A stretch of 64,000 nt of DNA from Diphasiastrum complanatum (lineage: Eukaryota; Streptophyta; Lycopodiopsida; Lycopodiales; Lycopodiaceae): assembly GCA_029204225.1 (NCBI GenBank), contig CM055103.1, forward strand, positions 58,155,315-58,219,314, read 5' to 3'. Position numbers and translations under genes: made by a program. Of the stretch, positions 24,581 through 34,274 are shown one piece after another; positions within the stretch are counted from its first letter, which is position 1; every line of letters starts with the position of its first letter. The notes beneath the pieces are model-generated. The model ran no database searches. It was not told the DNA's origin and worked only from the letters and a program-made list of their open reading frames with translations.

Positions 24581-27500
24581 CTAGCTTGGTTCAATCATTG
24601 CTTTACTAATCACTCCAAGTGATGATCTGAACTTCATAAAAGGTGTCCTTTGAAGTGGTTTAGTAAGTAGATCAGCTACACATTCATTGCTTGGAACATG
24701 CTCCAAAGCAATCTCCTTGGCTTGCACCATTTCTCTCACAAAGTGATGGCATATCTCAATGTGCTTAGATCTTGCATGGAAGATTGGGTTAGATGCAAGG
24801 TGTTGGGCTGATATATTGTCATTGTAGATGATTGGTGCCTCCTCTGAATCCATGATCTTTAGTTCCACCAATAATCTCTTGATCCAAAGTACCTCCTTTG
24901 TAGTGGTTGTCAAAGCTTTGTACTAGGCCTCAGTTGAAGATAGAGATATAGTTTCTTGCTTTTTTGAAAGCCATGAAACCACACCTTCTCCTATGAAAGT
25001 TGAATAGGCACTTGTTGATTTCCTATCCCTCTTGTCCCCTGCAAAATCTGAATCACTAAATGCATGAAGGTTAATCACATCTCCTCTATATAGAATCCCA
25101 AAATCCAATGTACCCGAGATGTATCTTAGAATCCTCTTAGCCTTTTTCCAATGGATATTCAATGGCTTTTGCATGGATTGGCTCAACCTACATACACTAA
25201 AGCTAAGATCTGGTCTAGTTATAGTGATCCACATTAAGGAACCTATAAGTTGCCTAAACAAAGTGATGTCCATGAAGGATCTTTCATCACCTTCATTTGG
25301 CACTTTTACATCTTGCTCCATTGGTGTGTCAACACTTTTGCATACTTCCATCTTAAACTTCTTCAAAAAAATTTGAGCATAGTTTACTTGACTTATAAAG
25401 ATAAAATCAGACCCTCTAAGTACTTCTATGCCTAAGATGAGGTGAAGACACCCTAGATCTACCATCTTGAACTCTAAGGATAGATCTATCTTGATTTTTT
25501 CAATACCATCAACACTATTTCCACTAATGATGATGTCATCTACATAAATGAGTAAAAGTACAATACCAACATCATCAAACTTAATGTAAAGAGTAGGATC
25601 ATATTCACTTTGAACAAAAGAAAGTGAAATAAGATAGCAATTTAGTCTTGAATTCCAAGATCTCGAGGCTTGCTTCAAGCCATAGATGCTTCTTTGGAGA
25701 TGGCATACTTTGTTCTCCATTCCATGCTTGATGAACCCTTGTGGCTGCTCCATATAGATATCCTCCTCAACTTGCTGTCCTTTGCCTTGATATGTGAGCC
25801 TTGATGGCTCCACTTTTGCCCTTGAAGATCTCCTTGGTGTGATAGGTGGGTTTGGTGCTTGCTCCTCCATGAGCTCCTCCTCAAAACCAAGATCTTGCTC
25901 CTCGGCCATCTTCTTCTTGATTGTTGGAGCACTTGAGCCTTCTTCAAGCATATGCATATGATGTTCATCAAAGATGACATCCCTTGAAACAACAAATTTG
26001 TTCAAGGATGGGAGATAGACTTTGTAGCCCTTGCTTGAGCTTGCATATCCAAGCATGATCCCTCTTGTGGAAGATGGATCCTCCTTGGTTCTTGTTTCCA
26101 ATGGCACATGCACATAACATATACACCCAAAAACTTTCAAGTGATTAAGATTGGGTTTCTTTCCATACAACATCTCATATGGAGTTTTGCCTTCAATTGC
26201 TTTGCAAGACACCCTATTCATCAAGTAGTTTGCACATACAAGAGACTCACCCCAAAAGGATTTGGGCAAACAAGCATCTAATCTTAAAGCCTTAGAACAT
26301 TCACATAATGTTCTATTCCTTCTTTCAGCAACTCCATTTTGTTGAGGAGTGTAAGGACAAGAAGTCTCTTTCTTGATCCCTTCCTCCTCACAAAAGGCCT
26401 TGAACTCATTGGAGATGAATTCTCCACCATTGTCACTTCTAAGAATCTTGATGCTATGATTATGATGCTTTTCCACAAACAACTTGAACTTTACAAAAGT
26501 ATCAAATACTTGAGACTTGAAGGAAAGTAAGAACACCCAACAATATCTTGAGTAGTCATCAATGAAGGTTAAAAACATGGATGAACCTCCATTAGATTTG
26601 GTGCTAGCAATGTGCACATCCGAGTGTATGAGTTCAAGAGGATGAGATGACTTTGTGATGGAGTTAGGAAACACCTTCTTATGTGCCTTGGATAAGTCAC
26701 AAGCTTCACAAACCTTGTCTTCCTTCCCAATAGACCTTGGTAGGCCTAAAGCATACTCCTCCTTGATCATAGCCTCCATGGAACCCGAGTTGACATGTCC
26801 AAGTCTTTTGTGCCATAAAGTAAAGGTAGATATTTTGCTCTTCTCGGCCAACATGACAACATTAGTATCCACAAATGCATCCAGCTTATAAAGTTTGCCA
26901 AGTCTAGTGCCCTTAGCCACTATCTTACCCTTCTTCTTGATGAAACATTCATTTGAAGAAAAGTCAACATTGAAACCATTGTCTACCATTTGGCCAACGC
27001 TTAGTAGATTCTTTGTTATTGTAGGAATGTACAAAACACCTTCTATGTTGATCTTTTTGGAAGATCCTAAGCAAAGGGGAATGCTACCAACTCCTTCAAT
27101 CTTACAAGCTTCATCATTTGCTGTATAGATAGACTTTATAGGTCCATCATAAGATAAGAGAGAAGAGAAAAACTCCCTTTTACTAGTCATGTGTGAACTA
27201 GCACCCGAGTCAATCCACCAAGGATCTTCTCCTTTGAAGCTTGTTGAAGAAAATATGGACATCATGAGAGAGTCCTCATGTGAACTCTCCTCCTCCTCCT
27301 CTTTGCTCATGTTGGCTTGGCTTTGATCTTGCTTCCTCTTGAAGCATTCCGAGGCATAATGCCCCATCTTGCTACAATAGTAGCACTTCACCTTTGATTT
27401 GTCCTTCTTGACTTTGGTGGTTGATGGAGATGCCTTTGGGGGTCCTTCTTGATCCTCAAGCTTTGTAGACTTCTTGAATGTTGATCCTTTTCCTTTGGAC

Positions 27501-28150
27501 TTGCCTTTGCCTTTGGTGAAGAGAGCTTGGTCATCTCCACCTTGGATGGAAAGCCTATCCATCCTCTCTTGCATTTGGCTCCTTCTTGATTCCTCGGCCA
27601 TGAGCGTGCATTGGAGTTCTTCAAGTATGGGTAGCTTACCCATAATTGCATATCCCTGAACCAAATTGTCAAATTCAAATCTTAGTCCATTCAATATGAG
27701 TTGAACAAGCTCTTCATCCTTGATAGGTTCACCTATAAAGGCTAGCTCTTTGTTCAATTCTTTTACTCTTAGGACAAAAGTATGTGCACTCTCTCCTTTC
27801 TTTTGATAGCTTCTATAGATTTGATTCTTCAAAGCTAACATTCTAGTTTGGTTCTTGGATTCATAGACCTTTTGCAAAGTCTCCCAAGCATCTTGAGCTG
27901 AAGTGCAATCTCCTACCTCTCTTAAGAGTTCATTTGCAACATTCATTTTTATGCAATGTAGTGCAACATTGCACCTCTTGATGTATTTGGCTTTTTCTTG
28001 AGGATGAATAGGTTCACCCTCCTTACCATTTACAATTTCCATCAGATCTTGCATGATCATGATAGATTCCATTCTAACTTTCCATATGGAATAGTTAGTT
28101 TTGTTGAGCCTTTCATTAGTATCCAAAAGATATGCATTTATAGATGCCAT
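24581..28150 (-). pseudogene. Copia gag-pol polyprotein with RT deletion and one nonsense codon
   Basis: It starts at the ATG at 28150 (MASINAYLLDTNERLNKTNYS). Approximate residue positions: UBN2-type gag 40-180; CCHC knuckle CYYCSKMGHYASEC near 258; aspartic protease WWIDSGASSHMT near 311; pre-integrase LWHKRLGH near 445; integrase with HSDVH, DNGGEF and QNGVAERRNR, giving the DDE residues; chromo-less C-terminus with PRRSSR. Residues near 790 pass directly from SRLTYQGKGQQ to VEEDIYMEQPQGF. That omits the roughly 130-150 residues that normally hold the first RT motifs and the first catalytic Asp. YVDD (near 870) and RNase H follow. A TAG at 24923-24925 interrupts the RNase H SSTEAEY motif; the same frame continues to 24581. 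Enzymatic RT activity is not expected. Confidence 0.92.
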
Positions 28151-28948
28151 CTAGTCTCCTAATCAAGGACTTGACACAAATGAAGGTTACTTCTATTGAT
28201 TTGATTGAAGGTCTACCTTATCCCACTTCTTAGGGACCTGAAAGATCAGTAATAGACTTCCTATAAAGATCTAAGAATGATCTCTAACAAAATCAAATCA
28301 TAGAATACTAGAAACAATGCACTTGCTTGATTGAAGTAGACAATACTAGTAGAATTGCCCCTCTTTCTATAAAGAACATTAAAGCTTCCAAATGATCTGA
28401 TCAAGAGTGAATTTCAGCAACCTAATATACTTCCAAAATCACTTGTAAAAGATCTAAATGGAACTTAATGAGGATGCAACACAATCTACTATCCAATCAC
28501 AAGCAAAAAATGATCAAAATTGATGAAAAATTGATCTAATTTGGTGCATAAGTCAAGCAATGGTTGGACTGAACCTAAATCACTTTAGGAGGTGCCTACT
28601 ACACCTTAGAACAGCCTTGAAGAGTCCCCAAAACTCTGATCTTCCCTCTCCTTGAATGCTAGAAAGCCTTCTCTATGAAATCACCTCCAAAACTCGCTTA
28701 GAAATCAATGCTTGGAGCAAGCAAAACTTGCTATCTTGGTAATGTGAATTGAATTCAACTTTGCCTCTGGTTTTAGACACCTAAACACCTGCAAATGAAG
28801 TCACACAACACCAATCTCCAATGTATTTGACTCACTTTGAGTTCTAGAATCAATACTAGATGCTAAGATCCAATCTACACAAGATTTAGATAAAAAATTG
28901 TGATCAAATTGAATGCAAACCAAGGATTTAGCTCATTTCAGCCTTTAG

Positions 28949-28960
28949 GCTCTGATACCA
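28949..28960 (-). other. Primer-binding site (initiator tRNA-Met)
   Basis: Minus-strand TGGTATCAGAGC directly abuts the 5' LTR at 28961. Confidence 0.92.
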
Positions 28961-29642
28961 TGTAAAAATTACAGCAAATAAGGATCCTAAAACACTTGAA
29001 ATGATGAGGGAAACAATAGATTATGATTTCATAAGATTAGCACAAGTTGAACCATCAAAATCCATCAAAAATCTATGCTTGAACCTCACTAAATGGCCCA
29101 AATCCTTGAAGAAGGCTTCACACGTGTGAAAGTACGGCCTCCCACAGTCTGAGTACTGTACACCAGACCTACATTCAATCCTATAATCATTAGTAATCAC
29201 AAGTACTCAAACAATTATGAACATAGAGAGCAATTGCACCATTATGAGAGAAAAAACATCAAATTGCTTGATTGATTTTGGTGAGATATCATCACCTATA
29301 TATACATGATCCATCACGGTTTTGGGCAGGTATGAGTAGCCCTAAACCTATCCCTAATGCTAATTTTGGTGGATCTTTCATCCCTACCAAGTTAGGGTTG
29401 GAATCTTGGAGATCCCTCAACAATGCAAAAATTACCAAAAATAGCTCCTATTTTTTCTCCCTTGTATCTAAGCATAATTTGGACTCATTCCAAAGGTTCT
29501 AACACTTAGGTCTACTTGAGAACATCCTTATGAATGGAATCCTATGCTATTTGGCACGTGTGACAAGCCACATCATGACCATTTAACTATTTACAAGTCA
29601 TATGACCAAAACTAGTCAAGCTAGAATTGTGAATTTTTAACA
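28961..29642 (-). repeat. 5' LTR of the young copia
   Basis: Same length and sequence as 23885-24566, with the palindrome at 29117-29130. On the minus strand this is the promoter-bearing copy; no clear TATA box was identified. Confidence 0.95.
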
Positions 29643-29647
29643 CATCA

Positions 29648-29982
29648 TGTGAGTGCCCGTGTTCTTTCTTAGAACCAATAGATTTAAGTTGTGTTTATTT
29701 GAAGGTCTTGGATTAGAATCCTTGCCCCAATGAAGTGGCCAATGAGAATGAAGGAGGCTCACCTCTAAAATCTATAAGAGCGAGCCATTTCCTTTGTATT
29801 GCATCTCCATCCATCTCCTCTTAATAAAACTCTCTTGGTTTCTCCATCTCCATCTCTCTCTCCCTCTCCCTCTCCCTCTCCTTCTCCCTCTCTCTATCTC
29901 CCTACATTGGGATAGAATAGCTTTGTGTAGGCGCTCGAGCCCCCAAAATCTTTCTCAACCTAGGCGCTCTCTCTCTTCCTCT

Positions 29983-30063
<81 letters not shown>

Positions 30064-30465
30064 CTCGCTCTCTTCGTGCTATGCAGGTGAAGGCGAGGTT
30101 GTCGCTCTCAGCGATAGACCCCTATGGTACATCGACGACACAACAGTGTCACCGTTGCCGGGGAGCACCACACACTCGCTTCGCCACATAATTTTCTTAG
30201 TATCTTCCTCTCTCTCCCTCTCTTTTCTTCTCTCTCGCCATTCTTTTTCACCTAAAAAATCAAAATTTTTGGGGTTAGATTAGTGTGAGTTAGTGTTAGA
30301 TTTGCCGATTTTTTGAGATTTTGTCATTTTTGTATTCGCAGAGCTCTCTGAAGTTCCATCTCATTGAGACAAGGACACAGAGAAGTCTACGAGAGTTAGA
30401 TCCCAAAAAAATGCCCCTGTGAAGGTTCCAAAGAGCAAAAAGTGGCCTAGAACCTTCTCAGACAA
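29648..30465 (+). repeat. Probable gypsy LTR remnant with CT-rich R/U5 and primer site
   Basis: This is the continuation of 23656-23884 across the copia insertion. TATA-like CTATAAGAG is near 29779, AATAAA at 29823, then repeated CTCCCTCTCC text, a (CT)n array at 29989-30055, an end ACACAACA at 30145 and TGTCACCGTTGCCGGGGA (30147-30164), which resembles the gypsy primer site. That arrangement is what a 5' LTR followed by a leader looks like. Both outer boundaries and any coding region are missing, so the call is tentative. Confidence 0.4.
29989..30055. repeat. (CT)n microsatellite
   Basis: 33 CT units inside a wider pyrimidine-rich region, 29845-30075. Confidence 0.95.
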
Positions 30466-30611
30466 CAAATTTTTGAGTTTCCCTAGGAAGTAACTCTTGC
30501 AGCTTGGTAAGCAGGTGGATCTGACTCAAATATAAGTACATACTAGCCTACGAATATTAGTTCCTAAAAAATCTCAAAATTTGGACAAAAAACACTTAAA
30601 AATGAACTTTT

Positions 30612-30764
30612 TGTTAGAAAGTGTCAAGGCTATAGCCCTTGAGCTACACTCTTGGAACACAAATGGATAGGTAGTTCAGTGGTAGAGCACCCCACCGGAA
30701 TGGGAGAGGTCCTAGGTTCAATCCCTAGCCCAACCACACACACCAAGTGTAAAAACTTTTCACA
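30612..30764 (+). repeat. TRIM left LTR
   Basis: 153 bp. Differs from the right LTR at scattered sites (for example GATAGGTAGTTC against GACAGGTAGCTC), so the insertion is not brand new. Confidence 0.92.
30665..30736 (+). ncRNA. tRNA-like sequence in TRIM left LTR
   Basis: A-box TAGTTCAGTGG at 30672-30682 and B-box GGTTCAATCCC at 30715-30725. The T-arm is perfect (CTAGG/CCTAG around TTCAATC). The D-arm pairs GTTC/GAGC with one G-U. The acceptor pairs GGATAGG/CCCAACC in 5 of 7 positions. The anticodon arm pairs about 4 bp around a 6-nt loop CCGGAA, one short of normal, so I do not call a functional tRNA. It is probably an internal RNA polymerase III promoter or a tRNA-derived relic. Confidence 0.7.
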
Positions 30765-30777
30765 TGATATCAGAGCC
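30765..30777 (+). other. TRIM primer-binding site
   Basis: TGATATCAGAGCC follows the left LTR terminus CACA directly, one mismatch from TGGTATCAGAGCC. Confidence 0.8.
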
Positions 30778-30837
30778 ATGGTTGTGGGTGTGGTCTAGGC
30801 GGGCGGTAGCTAAAAAGGGCTATGCCTTGAGGGGGAG

Positions 30838-30990
30838 TGTTAAAAAGTGTCAAGGCTATAGCCCTTGCACTACACTCTTGGAACACAAATGGACAGGTAG
30901 CTCAGTGGTAGAGCATCCCACCGGAATGGAAGAGGTCCTAGGTTCAATCCCTAGCCCGACCACACAAACCAAGTGTAAAACCTTTTCACA
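30838..30990 (+). repeat. TRIM right LTR
   Basis: 153 bp, same termini as the left LTR. It is preceded by the polypurine tract and followed by target-site duplication CTTTT. Confidence 0.92.
30891..30962 (+). ncRNA. tRNA-like sequence in TRIM right LTR
   Basis: A-box TAGCTCAGTGG (30898-30908) and B-box GGTTCAATCCC (30941-30951). Here the D-arm is a perfect GCTC/GAGC. The acceptor is GGACAGG/CCCGACC, with position 4 pairing C-G where the left LTR has T-A. Same 6-nt anticodon-type loop. Transcription is not shown by sequence alone. Confidence 0.7.
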
Positions 30991-31070
30991 CTTTTTTCAA
31001 GATTTTTTGAGTTTCCTTGGGAAGTAACTCTTGAAGCTTGGTGATCAGGTGAATCTGACTCTGATATAAG

Positions 31071-31724
31071 TGTGAAAAATACAGATCCTAAGTGGATCTA
31101 AACTCCAAGATCATTGGCTTGAATGCTTGCACTCCAAACTACATAAGCTAGGAATTGGCAACACATTCTATGCTACCTAGAATGCAAAGAACTTGATCAA
31201 AAAGCATTTATCACAAATGGAAACTTCCATAAACATCAAGTGGGGCCCAAAATAGCATTATACAGTCCATAATACATCAGCCTATCACTTTTGGAAAGCA
31301 CCTAAGATCATACACAATAGCTTGAAGACAATACACACAACAATGCTCTCAATGGAGGAAGAAACAATGACAATGATCTATTGATCTCAATGAAGCATAC
31401 AAAAGGTTTCTCCAACCTGTTCTCCACGAATTTCAGCCTAATATAGGTGAGAGAGATGACTCTCTCTCCTCTCTCTAGAACTTAGGACCCAATTTTAGGA
31501 CACCAGTAACCTAAAATAGCCAATTTTGGCCTATATGTCCAAATAACATGATTTTAGTGTCATTTAGAAGGTCCCGAAGTTTGAGACTTCTTCAACATGA
31601 AATATATACTAGAATAAAAGTATCTAGGTCTCTTTCACACGTGTGAAAGGTTAGATCCAAAACTATGTACAAAAATTGCCAATTTAGGCCTCAAACTAGC
31701 CAGGAAATGTTGACAATTTTCACA
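31071..31724 (-). repeat. 3' LTR of the non-autonomous element
   Basis: 654 bp, TGTGAAAAATACAG...TGACAATTTTCACA. Palindrome TTCACACGTGTGAA at 31634-31647, about 80 bp inside the U3 end. Confidence 0.95.
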
Positions 31725-31737
31725 CTCCCTCTTCAAC

Positions 31738-32622
31738 TTAACTTGCTAGTTTTACAACACTACTTTGCTCCAACCTAAGAATGATCTCCATCATGATGAT
31801 AGATCTCTTTTCAAGTGTTCTAATATGTACAATATGAAGTACAACATAATTGATATAGATAATAGTGCCCATATAGGATGCTTCACTATTTCTTACATCA
31901 ATTTTACATAGAATGGTGAACAAGATACATGTAAAAGAACATAGAATAACAATGAAAGGATTCCTCCATGTATCCACCTTTGAGTTCTCTGTAAAACAGC
32001 AGCAAACAAGTTGTAAGTGAAAGTAACCAACAGGTGTTTGCATGCCTCGTCCACATTCCACTATGCCCATAGTGAATGCACCATGTATCTCCATGAATGA
32101 ACCTCCATCACCACCTTGCCTTTGTAGATCTCCAATCCACGAAATCCCTTGAGTGAATGAATGCCAAAATGATGTGTTCTCTGTTCCATTTGAATGAGCA
32201 AAACCTGAACTTGAAATACTTGAAGTATCTCCACAAGATTTGCATATAACGCTTGATCCTACATTGTCAACAATTTGCCAATTTGCCAACACTAGGATGC
32301 TAGATCTTGAACTTTGCTCAAAAGTAAACATATTGACCACTTCCATATCTTTTGAGATTTGAATGAATGCATGTACTTGATCATAAAAACCAGCAATGAT
32401 AACTATTCCATCTCCAAGATCCAAAAGATGCAAAACTGTGGAACTAGTTTCATTGAATTTTGACAATTCCAACACATTGACATGACAATGTTCATACATG
32501 AGATTAAACAAGTAAGGTAGAGTAAAAGGACACTTCCTTGCTGCTCCAAGAACCTTACTTGAACCTTCAAGGACCTGTAAAAACAGATCCAAGATGCTTT
32601 GCCCATGTGGCTCCCCTTTCAT
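31738..32622 (-). CDS. Unknown ORF carried by the non-autonomous LTR element
   Basis: The frame is open from 32703; the first ATG is at 32622, giving 294 aa. It ends at 31738, inside the polypurine region just before the 3' LTR. It lies on the sense strand of the element. I recognise no retrotransposon or host domain. Visible features are a Ser/Gly-rich middle (SVICKSCGDTSSISSSG, with a single CxxC), a segment GGDGGSFMEIHG, two hydrophobic stretches (about FIVILCSFTCILFTIL and TIIYINYVVLHIVHI) near the C-terminus, and a basic or mixed tail. The hydrophobic C-terminus allows membrane association, but composition this ordinary can also arise by chance in AT-rich DNA. It may be a captured host fragment, an element-specific protein or a non-coding spacer that happens to be open. 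Confidence 0.35.
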   Translation of the reverse strand: MKGEPHGQSILDLFLQVLEGSSKVLGAARKCPFTLPYLFNLMYEHCHVNVLELSKFNETSSTVLHLLDLGDGIVIIAGFYDQVHAFIQISKDMEVVNMFTFEQSSRSSILVLANWQIVDNVGSSVICKSCGDTSSISSSGFAHSNGTENTSFWHSFTQGISWIGDLQRQGGDGGSFMEIHGAFTMGIVECGRGMQTPVGYFHLQLVCCCFTENSKVDTWRNPFIVILCSFTCILFTILCKIDVRNSEASYMGTIIYINYVVLHIVHIRTLEKRSIIMMEIILRLEQSSVVKLAS

Positions 32623-32703
32623 GCTTTTGACTAGCTTCCAATTGCTACTTGCCTCTTGGTGTTGATGAAGCAACTCAAACTTTCCAGCAAGTGACCAAAT
32701 CAA

Positions 32704-33608
32704 GTTATGGTGTGAAGAGTTACTTGCATTCTTAGAAAATACCCAAAACTAGGATGCCAAGATTACCTAGTAATGAACAAACTTGATCAACATATGATCA
32801 ACACACTAAGATATTGATTCAACCTGTAAAACCACATGTAAACCACACTTCTAAAAGTTTATAAACTCCAGCAAGTGATAAATACAAGATTTAGAGGTGA
32901 ATGAATGAGCACACTTAGTGAATCACAAGACTAGCTTCACTATCTTGTCAAATCTTGGTGTTTAGATGTAGATCTAAGATCACTTCACATGAGAATGTTC
33001 CTCAACCTGTTAAGAACCTGAAAACACACTTGCATAATGGTTAACACCTTCCAGCAAATGCTCCAATCAAATTACATAAGGAGAGTTACTTACATGCTCA
33101 ACAAAGTACACCAAAAATTATGCCAAAATTGATGACAATCTTTACAATATGCTCTTCACAATGGAGCTTACAATATGTTCACCCAAAAAAGGGGATCTTT
33201 CATCCAAATGGGAGCTTTGCTCAGCCTTTAGGAGAATTACAACTCACTCAAAAGAGCATTTGTCATCCACTTTCATCCACTTAAGGAGAAGTTTCATCCA
33301 CTTAAGGAGAGTGTTCATCCAAGAATGGAGATTGTCAACAATAGGATTGAAAAGAACATTGTTAGTATTGAATATGCACAAGCCTCACAATCACAAATGA
33401 TTAGGTGTTATGATCTGATCCAAAATAGTTTCTTTTCAGCCTCTGATCTTCAATAGACCTGAAATATGCTTTTGATCCACAAGTTCAACTCACAAAACAA
33501 AGGTTAGTAAGATTTGATCAACAAAGCAATGCAAAATCATGCTAGAACTTGATCAAACATCCAAATATCACCAAAAATGGAATACTTACTGTAAATAGAA
33601 GCCAACCA
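32704..33608 (-). other. Leader of the non-autonomous element
   Basis: Non-coding. It contains a short tandem repeat (TTTCATCCACTTAAGGAGA, twice, near 33270-33312) and repeated AACCTGT-AA-ACCAC-type phrases. Nothing else recognised. Confidence 0.5.
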
Positions 33609-33620
33609 GCTCTGATACCA
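33609..33620 (-). other. Primer-binding site (initiator tRNA-Met)
   Basis: Minus-strand TGGTATCAGAGC, exact, adjoining the 5' LTR. Confidence 0.93.
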
Positions 33621-34274
33621 TGTGAAAAATACAGATCCTAAGTGGATCTAAACTCCAAGATCATTGGCTTGAATGCTTGCACTCCAAACTACATAAGCTA
33701 GGAATTGGCAACACATTCTATGCTACCTAGAATGCAAAGAACTTGATCAAAAAGCATTTATCACAAATGGAAACTTCCATAAACATCAAGTGGGGCCCAA
33801 AATAGCATTATACAGTCCATAATACATCAGCCTATCACTTTTGGAAAGCACCTAAGATCATACACAATAGCTTGAAGACAATACACACAACAATGCTCTC
33901 AATGGAGGAAGAAACAATGACAATGATCTATTGATCTCAATGAAGCATACAAAAGGTTTCTCCAACCTGTTCTCCACGAATTTCAGCCTAATATAGGTGA
34001 GAGAGATGACTCTCTCTCCTCTCTCTAGAACTTAGGACCCAATTTTAGGACACCAGTAACCTAAAATAGCCAATTTTGGCCTATATGTCCAAATAACATG
34101 ATTTTAGTGTCATTTAGAAGGTCCCGAAGTTTGAGACTTCTTCAACATGAAATATATACTAGAATAAAAGTATCTAGGTCTCTTTCACACGTGTGAAAGG
34201 TTAGATCCAAAACTATGTACAAAAATTGCCAATTTAGGCCTCAAACTAGCTAGGAAATGTTGACAATTTTCACA
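33621..34274 (-). repeat. 5' LTR of the non-autonomous element
   Basis: One base different from its partner. Palindrome at 34184-34197. The adjoining primer site is at 33609-33620. Confidence 0.95.

Larger units (their letters stand above)
23885..29642 (-). mobile_element. Complete, recently inserted copia retrotransposon (5,758 bp)
   Basis: Two 682-bp LTRs (23885-24566 and 28961-29642) look identical throughout. Both have TG..CA ends and are bounded by a 5-bp target duplication CATCA (23880-23884 and 29643-29647). The primer site and polypurine tract are in the correct places for minus-strand transcription. The polyprotein frame 28150-24581 is open except for one TAG, but a large part of RT is missing. 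Identical LTRs imply very recent insertion. The element probably needs enzymes from a related copy, unless the deletion happened after insertion. Confidence 0.95.
30612..30990 (+). mobile_element. Complete TRIM-like element with tRNA-like LTRs (379 bp)
   Basis: Two 153-bp LTRs (30612-30764 and 30838-30990), each TGTTA...TTTTCACA, enclose a 73-bp internal region. This begins TGATATCAGAGCC (one mismatch from the initiator tRNA-Met primer site) and ends with polypurine GAGGGGGAG. Flanking 5-bp target duplications CTTTT (30607-30611 and 30991-30995) prove insertion as a unit. There is no coding capacity. Each LTR contains a tRNA-like block. Established TRIM families have LTRs of this size and depend on other elements; Cassandra TRIMs carry 5S rRNA in the LTR. 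A tRNA-like version would be a parallel design. Confidence 0.92.
31071..34274 (-). mobile_element. Complete young non-autonomous LTR retrotransposon (3,204 bp)
   Basis: 654-bp LTRs at 31071-31724 and 33621-34274 differ at a single base by eye (C/T at 31701/34251). The 5-bp target duplication ATAAG (31066-31070 and 34275-34279) is perfect. The minus-strand primer site TGGTATCAGAGC (33620-33609) and polypurine AAGAGGGAG (31733-31725) set the orientation. The 1.9-kb internal region encodes none of gag, protease, integrase or RT but holds an open frame of 321 codons. Structurally it is a LARD-like element, presumably mobilised by an autonomous copia. It interrupts one unit of the ~150-bp satellite. 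Confidence 0.93.

Noticed and set aside
29794-30090. Frame across a CT-rich stretch
   Set aside because: Low complexity, part of a probable LTR.
30665-30962. Functional tRNA genes
   Set aside because: 6-nt anticodon-type loop and acceptor mismatches; context is an LTR. Kept as tRNA-like only.
30612-30990. Hammerhead ribozyme (retrozyme) in the small LTRs
   Set aside because: The conserved CTGATGA and GAAA core words are not present in the right arrangement.
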